64,000 nucleotides of DNA from Lachnospiraceae bacterium GAM79 (GTDB lineage Bacteria; Bacillota; Clostridia; Lachnospirales; Lachnospiraceae), in assembly GCA_003584705.1 (NCBI GenBank), contig AP018536.1, forward strand, positions 3,100,001-3,164,000. Reading direction: 5' to 3'. A model generated the notes under the pieces. The model was given only the letters and a program-made list of their open reading frames with translations. It was not told where the DNA came from and ran no database searches. Positions 8,934-18,400 of this stretch are shown here, piece by piece (the stretch's first letter is position 1; each line of letters begins with the position of its first letter). The position numbers were made by a program, and so were the translations under genes.

Positions 8934-9496
8934 CGTCGGGCTTATCCTGACAAAATCTCTTGCTGCGCCCCGCTGTTCTGATATCGCCGGGGCTTATCCT
9001 GGCAAAATCTCTTTCTACGCCCCGCTGGTCCGATATCGCCGGGGCTTATCCTGACAAAATCTCTTGCTGCGCCCCGCTGGTCCGATATCGCCGGGGCTTA
9101 TCCTGGCAAAATCTCTTGCTGCGCCCCGCTGGTCCGAGATCCCCGGGGCTTATTTTGACAGAATCTCTTTCTGCGCCCCGCTGGTCCGAGATCCCCGGGG
9201 CTTATTCTGACAAAATCTCTTTCTGCGCCCCGCTGGTCCGAGATCCCCGGGGCTTATTCTGACAAAATCTCTTTCTAAGCCCCGCTGGTCCGAGATCCCC
9301 GGGGCTTATCCTGGCAAAATCTCTTGCTGCGCCCCGCTGGTCCGATATCCCCGGGGCCTATTCTGACAAAATCTCTTTCTGCGCCCCGATGTCCCAGTAT
9401 CGACGAGGCTTATTCTGGCAAAATCCTTATCTACGCCCCGATATCCCGGTATCGACGGGGCTTATTACGGCAAAATCCTTATCTGTGCCCCGATGT
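8934..9496. repeat. Tandem array of 52-bp hairpin units
   Basis: Units begin at 8941, 8993, 9045, 9097, 9149, 9201, 9253, 9305, 9357, 9409 and 9461, so the period is exactly 52 bp over ten full copies plus a partial one. Each unit has a segment like CTTATCCTGACAAAATCTC followed by GCCCCG...CGGGGC, a stem with a 13-16-nt interior. The interior drifts along the array (CTGGTCCGATATCGC, then CTGGTCCGAGATCCC, then ATATCCCGGTATCGA) while the stem stays. 52 is not a multiple of 3, so it does not encode a peptide repeat. Confidence 0.95.
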
Positions 9497-9611
9497 ACAA
9501 AGGTGGAGGGTATAATCGACCTGATTTTGTCTCACATACCCGCTTTCGCAAGTTCTGCTGGGTACAGATAGCTTGTTTTTGCCTCCCATACCCTCGCCAA
9601 CACAAATACAT

Positions 9612-9656
9612 AAAAATACTGACAGGCAGATGTCTTCGCTGTCCATCAGTATTTTT
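9612..9656 (-). terminator. Bidirectional intrinsic terminator after putP
   Basis: Perfect 11-bp arms AAAAATACTGA (9612-9622) and TCAGTATTTTT (9646-9656), with additional partial pairing inside, 30 nt after the putP stop. Both strands end in a T-run, so it works for the symporter gene and blocks read-through from the other side. Confidence 0.85.
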
Positions 9657-9687
9657 GTCTGTCAATATTTATTTCATCAACGGTCTG

Positions 9688-11223
9688 TTACAGCCGGTTC
9701 GCCTTCACGTCCTCGAACTCTTGCAGCATTTCTTCGGAAGGAGCCTTGGTAGTGAGGCTGACTGCGATGATAGCGATAAGTCCCAGCCCGAAGCCTACTA
9801 CCAGAGAATACAATCCGGTAGCTTTGCCCAGGGTCTGCCCGCCCACGAGAGGGATGTAATCCCAGATGATAACGGCAAGTGCACCGGTGACAATTCCGGC
9901 TACCGCTCCGGGGAAGTTGGTTCTCTTCCAATATAAGGACATCACTACCAGCGGACCAAAGGCGGCACCTAAACCTGCCCACGCGTTGGATACCAGTCCC
10001 ATGACGGTGTTGTTCGGATTCCATGCGATGATGTAAGCCAGCACAGCTACTACCAGTACTGTGACACGGCTCACATTCATAACCGTCTTGTCATCCGCAT
10101 CCTTTTTGAGCAGTCCCTTGAAGATATCCTCCGCTACGCTAGAGGCGCTGACCAACAACTGGGAATCCGCGGTGGACATGATCGCTGCCAGGATACCACA
10201 AAGGAACAATCCTGCAATGAACGGAGCACGCATCTCCACGGTAAATACTTTCTTGATCATCTCAATAAATACCTTCTCATTATTGCCATTCACCAGCTCC
10301 GGCAGATAAGCTCTGCCCAGAATACCGATAAATACTGCAAATCCCAGGGATAATGCCACCCAGCTGATGGCTGTAGCCTTGGACTTGGTCATTTCCTTCT
10401 CATCCCGGACTGCCATAAATCTCACCAGGATGTGGGGCATTCCGAAATATCCCAGTCCCCAACCGAGACCGGAGATCACGCTGATGATATTGTTGCTGCC
10501 GTCACCGTTCTTCATCAGGTTCAGGAAGTTGGCACTGTCAGCACCGCTGGCTTCCAGACCGACTGACAATGTAGTGCCGCCGGTTGTCAGAAAATGATAA
10601 GCGAACAGCGGTACTGCCAGGATACCGACCAGCATCAGCATACCCTGGATAAAGTCTGTCACACATACCGCGGTGAATCCACCGAGAAACGTATACACCA
10701 GTACTACCAGTGCACCGATGGTCAGTGCCACATGATAATCAATACCGAACACAGACTCAAACAGCTGACCGCCGGCAGAAAGTGCGGAAGCACAATATAC
10801 CAGGAAAAATACTACAATAGTAATAGAAGAAACCGCCATCAATACCTTCTTCTCATCATGGAAGCGGTTCTCAAAATAAGTCGGCAGCGTAACGGAATTG
10901 TTGGCGCGGATCGTATATCTGCGCAGCTTCGTGGCAATGAACAGCCAGTTCAGCGTCGTGCCGATGAAAAGTCCGATGGCGATCCAGCCGTCACCTCCGA
11001 CACCGGTTAAGTAAATAGCTCCCGGCAGCCCCATCAGCAGCCATCCGCTCATATCCGACGCCTGCGCGGACAGCGCAGCGACGAAGCCGTTCAGCTTTCT
11101 GCCTCCCAAAAAGTAGTCTTCGGAATTGTTATTGCCCTTTGCATAAAACGCTCCGATAGCGATCATCATGAGTAAATACAGCACGAATGCCACAATTACC
11201 CAGCCTAACGTATTTCCTGTCAT
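9688..11223 (-). CDS. putP: Sodium/proline symporter (SSS family)
   Basis: 511 residues, the usual PutP length, with about 13 hydrophobic segments. The sodium-site region reads LSAQASDMSGWLLMGLPGAIY (residues ~51-71), the PutP hallmark containing the Asp and Ser used for Na+ and proline. Other family stretches are GYFGMPHILVRFMAV and MSTADSQLLVSASSVAEDI. It imports proline with Na+ for osmoprotection or nutrition. Single-gene unit with its own promoter and terminator; no putA dehydrogenase nearby. Confidence 0.95.
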   Translation of the reverse strand: MTGNTLGWVIVAFVLYLLMMIAIGAFYAKGNNNSEDYFLGGRKLNGFVAALSAQASDMSGWLLMGLPGAIYLTGVGGDGWIAIGLFIGTTLNWLFIATKLRRYTIRANNSVTLPTYFENRFHDEKKVLMAVSSITIVVFFLVYCASALSAGGQLFESVFGIDYHVALTIGALVVLVYTFLGGFTAVCVTDFIQGMLMLVGILAVPLFAYHFLTTGGTTLSVGLEASGADSANFLNLMKNGDGSNNIISVISGLGWGLGYFGMPHILVRFMAVRDEKEMTKSKATAISWVALSLGFAVFIGILGRAYLPELVNGNNEKVFIEMIKKVFTVEMRAPFIAGLFLCGILAAIMSTADSQLLVSASSVAEDIFKGLLKKDADDKTVMNVSRVTVLVVAVLAYIIAWNPNNTVMGLVSNAWAGLGAAFGPLVVMSLYWKRTNFPGAVAGIVTGALAVIIWDYIPLVGGQTLGKATGLYSLVVGFGLGLIAIIAVSLTTKAPSEEMLQEFEDVKANRL

Positions 11224-11284
11224 AATAGCCTCCTCAAATTTTTCTTCTTGTACATTTTCTTAATTGTATACAGTGATACGATTT

Positions 11285-11313
11285 ATTATATACAAGAAAT
11301 GGCTTATCGTCAA
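11285..11313 (-). promoter_or_regulatory. Promoter of the putP-like symporter
   Basis: TTGACG (11308-11313), 17-bp spacer, TATAAT (11285-11290) on the minus strand, about 60 nt before the putP start. Near-perfect vegetative promoter. Confidence 0.85.
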
Positions 11314-11373
11314 CAGATTAGTTTGCTATCGCTGTAATGTGCGAAAGCCTGATTTGAATGTTATTTTGTCATG

Positions 11374-11403
11374 TTGACAGGCTGAGAATAGTTTGCTATT
11401 CTC
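11374..11403 (+). promoter_or_regulatory. Operator-overlapped promoter of the DUF3800 gene
   Basis: TTGACA (11374-11379), 17-bp spacer, TATTCT (11397-11402). A perfect dyad, GAGAATAG-TTTG-CTATTCTC (11384-11403), covers the spacer and the -10 box. That geometry is typical of a repressor operator. No repressor gene is adjacent. About 120 nt of AT-rich leader follow to the gene. Confidence 0.75.
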
Positions 11404-11524
11404 TATCTATAAGTAAATTTTCTATTTCAAATCTTATTTAATTTCAGTATTTTGGTGAATCACCATAGTTTTCATTATTAAAAATGAATGGCATTAAAAT
11501 GTCTAAAATATGAAAGGGGAATTG

Positions 11525-12316
11525 ATGAAAACATATATAGCATATTTTGATGAAACAGGGGATGACGGAGTAACAATAAATTCATCAGACCATTTTATTT
11601 TAACAAGTTTGTATATGCCTGCAGAGAGCTGGCAGCAAAATTTTGAAAAAATGCGTATTTTGAGAAGAGAATTGAAAGATAAATATGGCTTTCATGTATC
11701 AGAAGAGATGCATACAAAACATTTTTTGACGGATAAAAATCCATATCGTGAGTATCATTGGTCAAAAGAAACAAAACAAGATATAATAAAAGCATTTACG
11801 TTAACAATTGCAAAGATGGATTTAAAGATTGTAAATGTGATTATTGATAAGAAAAAATTTAAAGATAATAACTATCACGTTCTTGAAAATGCATTGAAAT
11901 ATAATATACAACGTATCGAGAATGACAGCGATGGGCAATGGAATTATTTAGTGATTACGGATGAGGGCAGAATAGCACCTATGAGAAAGACAGCCAGAGC
12001 TATACGTGCATTTAATCCGATCCAATCCAAATATTTGCCTGGGTTTGTCAATCATCCGATCAGCAATATGATCGAGGATATTATGGAAAAAAATTCATCA
12101 GAATCCTATTTTATTCAAATATGTGATTTCGTTTCATTTTTTGTACATTTATATTTCAAAATCGAAATTCGGAAAGAAGAGTTACCCAAACGAGTGGGAA
12201 CTGTAATTGACAAACTCTTTGTAAAACGGGTTATGGTGACGTTAAAGGAAGCGGAAAAATTAAATTTGAAAGCAAATGAGACAAATATGTATGGATTAGT
12301 AATATATCCAAAATAA
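11525..12316 (+). CDS. DUF3800 domain protein
   Basis: 263 residues. Three conserved DUF3800 blocks are visible: YIAYFDETGDDG near the N-terminus, LVITDEGRI near residue 145 and YFIQICDFVSFF near residue 195. The acidic residues in these blocks give the family an RNase H-like, possibly nuclease, prediction; the biological role is unproven. The ATG at 11525 follows AGGGGAA; an upstream ATG at 11510 has no such site. Codon use is clearly more AT-rich than the neighbours, suggesting acquisition. DUF3800 genes often occur near phage or defence genes, but none is seen here. Confidence 0.8.
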   Translation: MKTYIAYFDETGDDGVTINSSDHFILTSLYMPAESWQQNFEKMRILRRELKDKYGFHVSEEMHTKHFLTDKNPYREYHWSKETKQDIIKAFTLTIAKMDLKIVNVIIDKKKFKDNNYHVLENALKYNIQRIENDSDGQWNYLVITDEGRIAPMRKTARAIRAFNPIQSKYLPGFVNHPISNMIEDIMEKNSSESYFIQICDFVSFFVHLYFKIEIRKEELPKRVGTVIDKLFVKRVMVTLKEAEKLNLKANETNMYGLVIYPK

Positions 12317-12419
12317 AACACCACCTACATCGCATTCGCGAGTTCAGTGGTTCATTTATATTATAATAAAAGGTAAGTATAGTGTCAATAATAAATGAAA
12401 AATAAGATTGCAAGACAAA

Positions 12420-12456
12420 AAGCCTCGCTACAGGTATCATCTCTGTAGCGAGGTTT
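12420..12456. terminator. Bidirectional terminator between DUF3800 and the surface protein
   Basis: Perfect 11-bp stem CCTCGCTACAG/CTGTAGCGAGG (12423-12433 and 12443-12453), extended by A-T pairs at both ends. On the minus strand it is followed by CTTTTTGTC, on the plus strand by TTTCTAT. It serves the two convergent genes. Confidence 0.85.
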
Positions 12457-12476
12457 CTATATTATTTACGTTATTC

Positions 12477-15400
12477 TTAGTTCTTCTTTCTTCTCGCCAG
12501 CATTCCTGCGAGTCCGGTCAGGGATATCGCAAAGAGCATCAGCCAGATACCGAGAGGATCTCCGGTAGCCGGAACCTTGTCCAGTTCCTGCGCAGTAGCA
12601 GCAGCGGTGGGAGCTGCGGCAGCTGAGTTGTCCGTACTGTCATTATTATCGTTATTGCCGGTGTTATTGCTGCCGGTATTATTGCTGCCGGAGGTGTTCC
12701 TTGCTACCGTAAAGCTGGTGCCTGCGGCGCCGTCTGTCCATACGATCTCAAAGGTGTGACTGCCCTCGGACAGAGTCTTCAGGTAATCTGCATGTAATTC
12801 GATGATCGTGGAGCCCTCACTCACGGTATAGTTCTTGGAATCAATGATATTCCCATCTACCTTTACATTCTGGAACTTGGAATATTCACCGTTTCCTCTG
12901 ATTTTGAGACTTCTTCCGTCCGTATTCTGGTTCCAGGAGCCGTTCGCGCCTTCAATGATCTGATACTGTACCGTCAATACTACGGTATCGGTGGTAACTG
13001 AACCGGCCGCATTGCTGAGAACACACCGGTACTTAAATCCGTTGCAGTCTCTATCCGTTACTCCTATGGTGTAGGTTGCACCGGTAGCTCCGGTGATGTC
13101 TACAAATCCCTTGCCGTCATTTCTGTCAATCTGCCACTGATAGGTTACGTCCGTACCGGTTGCAGTAACTTCAAACGTTGCTGTGTCTCCTACTGTCACA
13201 GATACACTCTTGGGCTGTGCAGTGACTGCCGGAGCATCCACATGGTAAAGTTCGATTTCACCGGTCAGAATCTCATAATTGGTATCCGCAGGGGTGAAGC
13301 GCCACTTGTAAGTCTTGTTCATATCGACTGCCGTGTCATTGGGAAGTACACCTGCATCATCTATCCACTCCAGTGTACCGTCTGCCGGATGAATGGTGCT
13401 GCCTGCCAACGTCAGTCCTGCGTCTGCCAGGGTCTTACCGCCTGTGGTAATCTTATGGTACTTCGGTTCACCGCTTGTAGCAGCCTGGGTAATCATAATG
13501 ACAAAAGGTGCACTGGTGATCTCACTGTAATCGACATCACCTGCCTTGGTTGCTGTGATAACAACGCTTCCGACCTTAACCGGAGTCAGAACGCCATTCT
13601 CATCAATCGTCGCATCGCCTGTGCTTCTTACTTCATCCACTTTGTAAGTAATCTCGCCTGTTCCGGAGCCGCCGACCGTGCTCAGTTGCAGCTTCTGTCC
13701 ATAGACCACAGTGTTGTCACCGGTGATGCGCAATGTCTCCTGAGGTTCCTTTGCCGTCAGGGTCAGTACCAGATCCTTGGTAAAGTTTTTATAATTTGGA
13801 TTGGAAATCGTTACCGTCCAACAGATGGTGTCATTTTCCGCACCGGCTGTCAGCCTGTAGGTGATCTTTCCGGCTGTATTAATCATAGCCGGTTCCACCT
13901 TTGCAGATCCCGAAGTTTGTGCCTCGGAAATGCTGTATGTCCATGTCTCCCCGGCAGGAAGTCCTGTGTAATCGGGTGTGAAGGTCTTCTGCTTCCGGTC
14001 GGAGAATTTCTGCTTTAAGTTCTCCTCCTGCAATACACCGCCCTTAGCCTGCGTAATCGCTACCTTTGCGGTGGTCATGTTGGAAACAAGCTTATAGTTG
14101 TCTGCCGCTTTTCCCTGCAGGGTCACCGTAACGGTAACTTTTTTGTCTGTGCCGACATTCGCATTAACCATCTTGCCGGTCGCGGTATAATCGGAACTTG
14201 TCAGCGTTGCAACAAGTGTGTTTGTGCTGTCTTTGAAGGTCACTTCTAAAATGGTCACGGAGGTATTATTCCGCTCGTAGCTGCGGTCTTGCGTGCGCGC
14301 GGTTGCAATGCTGATAGGCTTTGCAGTAATAGTTGCCCTGGTCTTATATGTTCCGCCGGTCAGTTCATAGTGAGAGGCAAACTCACCAAGAAGTTTTACC
14401 GTTACCTCTGCATCCTGTTTCCCGGCGTTTTCACTTTGGAAAGCACCGGTCACCGTGTAGTCCATACCCGCTACCAGACTATCTATTCTCACGTCTGCCT
14501 CGTTGGCAAAAACTACCCCTGTGACGTCAGCATTCACGCTTCCATCGTATTCCTTGTTGGCAACGGTAGCCTGTACAATATGAACACGTGCCTTATTCAC
14601 CGTCAGTGTGTAACTTGCCGTGCCTAACTTATAGTTCTTCGTCTCGGCGGCTGTCGCGGTAATGGTTGTCTCGCCCACTCCGACAACGGTAACCTCACCT
14701 TTTTCATTCACAGTTGCAACGGAATTGTCGTTGCTTTGGTAAGTCACCACGCCGTTGCCCATATTGGTAAGCTTATTGTTGGCAGGCTGCGTTCCATAGG
14801 AGGTCGTCACAGTGGACTTTTCAAAGCTCAGCTTCGGATCCGCCTTCTCAATGGCAAATTTCTTAACAACATCTGCAAATCCATAATTCCCCTTTGCCTT
14901 AACGGTTACGAAACCGGCATTCGTACCGGCGTTTACGTTATCACCGTAAATAATGGTGTAGTCCGTACCCTTCGTCAGCGGTCTGCCATCGATGGTTACG
15001 GTAACATCCGGTGTAATCCGTTCGCCGGTATAAGTATAAGTTGTGTTACCGCTCAGTTCCACAGTCGGTTCGGTAATAATGGGAGTAATCCTAAACGCCC
15101 AGTTTTCATCCGTCAGGTCACTTGCTGCGTTAAAATTCGAGCCGTACGCCACACTGATTTTAACCTTGTATTCACCCGCATTCATGGGCTGCACTTCCGT
15201 CTCGCCCTGATAGTATTTCACCATAACATCGCCCATGCCGGTGATGTTCGTCGCAGTCTTGATGTCTGCAGTCTTTGCCATGCCGTCATATGTCAAGCTG
15301 CCCGGTGCGGTAAAGACAAAATTTTTCGCTGCGGGATCTGCCTTTTGAATCTCATAAGTCACACTGGCTGTCACACCACCCACTGTGATGCTTGCGGTAT

Positions 15401-18400
15401 AAGCACCGACATTGGTGGGATAGGAACCGTCAGGGAGTGTAGCACCCTGTCCGTTTCCAACCGTGTAGCTGATTGTGGGATCCTTCTCACCGGTGAGCAG
15501 TTTGTTCTCAAGTATTGCCTTTTTGTTGCTGCCATCGTAGATCAGAGTATTCTCCTCAGGTGCCTTGATGGTCACGCTGCCGCCGTCAATGTTGGGACAG
15601 TTCGTTGTATTAACGCAGGTGGCGGTAATCGACTTGCCGTCTGCGCCCAGCGTGTATTGCCAACTGTGCTGGTGGGCGCTAAGGTACAGATTACCCTGCG
15701 CATCCTTTATAACCATATAGCCCCTATCTGTATTGTCCGGCTTGAAAATCTTAGTATAGTCCACCAAGCCGGTTGCTCCGGTAGCAATCTGAACCGGAAC
15801 TTCTGCCGTGGGGCTATTGGTGATAGACACACCAATACTTGCGGCATCCGTCAGGCTTGAATCAATGTTGATAAATGATTTCGAGTTTTCATCATATTCG
15901 AACAGGAGAACATTCATGTCGGTGTTGCCGGTAATCTTTGCCGTGCCGCCGACCGTCATTGTAACATTCGCAGGAATATCTGCTCCTACTTTATTGCCGG
16001 TGATGGTACCGCCATACATATTAAACACATCAGTACCGGAAATCCCATCCACACCATTCCTATTTCCGGTGATGGTGCCGCCATACATGGTGAATGTAGC
16101 AGTGTCAGTGCTAGAGTGAGCATTGAGTTGCACACCATCAGACTTCTTATCGGTTGAGGTGATGGTACCGCTCTCGTGGTCGCACAGGGTCAGATTGCCA
16201 TTCTTGGGAATAACAAACGTCGAAGCATCCTGTGCCGAATTGGTGATGCTCTTTCCGTTCAGGCAGAGATTTACGTTGCCTGAGATTTTGATCGTACCGG
16301 CAAACGTAATATCGTTCAGTAAGTAGTAGTTGCCCGCAGGAAGTTTGTATTCCATCCCTTCTGTGCCATTGCTACTGCTTACTTTCGTTCCGCCGCGCAT
16401 CAGCGCCTGTGTATCTGCATTATAGGTCAGGGGAGTCCACAACACATCGTCATGCTTAGTCTTGTGACTGCAGTCTGCACTGCCACAGATTGCATGCTCA
16501 TGCAGCTCGCCACTTACCACATACAGACTGTTGTCGATGTTCTGCACGCTGTATGTGTTGCTGCTATTATTGTCGATGGTGAATTTGCCCGCAATTTCAT
16601 CCGTCAGGGTAATACCCGTGGCTGCCTCGGCGAACTTCATAAAATCTCCCTCCGCAGGCAGCTTTTCCAGCGTCACACCAATGTTTGCACCATCCGTCAA
16701 ACTTGTGCCGCTGCCCCTAGTCGAGCCGACGGTGATAGTCTTGCCGCCAGGCAAATAAACATTGCCATTGGTGTTGCCGGTAATGTTCACATCCCCGTTG
16801 ACTTCCATGGCTTCAACACTCTCAGCTACATACACACCACTACCGTTGTTCTTCGCCGTGTTACCGGTGACACTGCCACCACTCCATTCGACGCTATGAT
16901 CACCTTTCACGGCAACACCGCCGCCGTTGGCATCGGCTTCGTTACTGGTGATGCTGCCACCACACATCTCAAAGGCGCAATCCATGTCAACGCCGCCACC
17001 GTTGGCGGCTGCCTTGTTGCCGGTAATCGTTCCACCTAACATCAAGAGTCTGCCAACGACATACCCCCCGTTCACTTTATAATTACTTACACGTCCAGCC
17101 ACGCCACCGCCATTGTTTGCGCTGTTGTCTGTGATGCTGCCGCCGTACATGTAGAAGAAACTGCCGTCCAAATACACACCGCCACCGTGGTCATCAGTGT
17201 TGTTGCCGGTGATGTTTCCACTATACAGGCTAAGGTCACTGAAGGGTTTTAAATATACGCCACGCCCTTTCATACCGTCAACATGGGTAATCTCTCCTGT
17301 GTTGTTACCGCTGCCGTTACAGTCACAAAGTGTAAGTGAATCCGTATCTTTTCCTTCACCTACGGTAATGGTGTCAAAATTGCCGTTAGCTGTGATGCTG
17401 TAACCATTCAAACAAAGTGAGATGTAGCCTGTCGGATTCCAGCTCGTATTATTCAGAGCAATATTAGTCGTTAAATAGTAATACTGTCTGTGTGAGCTAC
17501 TACTTCCACCCTTGATGTTGCGCAGATCCTCTTCCGTCCTGATCGCAGTCCACAGCACATTTTTGTGATTCTTACTCTCAGTGCAGTTCGCCGTGCCACA
17601 GAGACCATGCACATGTAATTCGCCGATTGAAAAGTTGACAGCGTTGTCTAACGCATACTTGTAATAGCCGGTATCGCTGTTGAAAGCATTCAGGTCATCC
17701 GCGGTCAGTGTGTAATCATCGCTTGTACCCTTGGCGATGGCAACTCGCACACCCTCGGCGAGCTGCTGTCCCATGGTCACGCCAATCTTGGCGGAGCTGC
17801 TCAACCCGTTCGCACCGATGAGAATGGTCTTGCCGCTGGGCAAATAGACATTGTTATCGTTTCCATTACCCGCGTTGTCGGTGATTTGTGCCGTACTGGA
17901 CACAGTAAACTTGCCGTAATAGGGCTCAGAAATATATACACCACCGCCGTTTTTGCTAGCGACGTTGTTTGAAATCCTACCACCGGACATGGTAAACCTC
18001 ATATTTCCATATGCACTCTTCAGCCATATACCACCACCGTTACCAGTAACGGCTGTGTTTCTAACGATATTACCACCAGATATATTGAATTTTACTGACT
18101 TACTAATTGTAGATTCATAGTATATACCACCACCGCTAGACGGTGCATGGTTGCTGTCAATACTACCACCGGATATAACGAAGTTGGTGCTATCTTTTGC
18201 ATACACACCGCCGCCGTTACCGTTTATGGTTACTTTGTTATCAGAGATACTGCCCTTATACATGTAAAAATTACCACCATCTACGTATACACCGGCACCA
18301 CTACCTTTGGCAATCTGGTTTTTGGTAATTTCGCCGTTATACAGTATCAAGGTACCCAAGGACATTATACCTCGTCCTATATTATCCTGTGCATGGGTAA

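Noticed and set aside
8934..9496. CRISPR array
   Set aside because: The whole 52-bp unit repeats, including the parts that would be spacers; there is no set of unique spacers and no cas gene in the window.
8960..9515. Coding repeat protein in the 52-bp array
   Set aside because: Open frames exist only because the repeat lacks stops. The unit is 52 bp, so the frame shifts every copy, and there is no ribosome site or sensible start.
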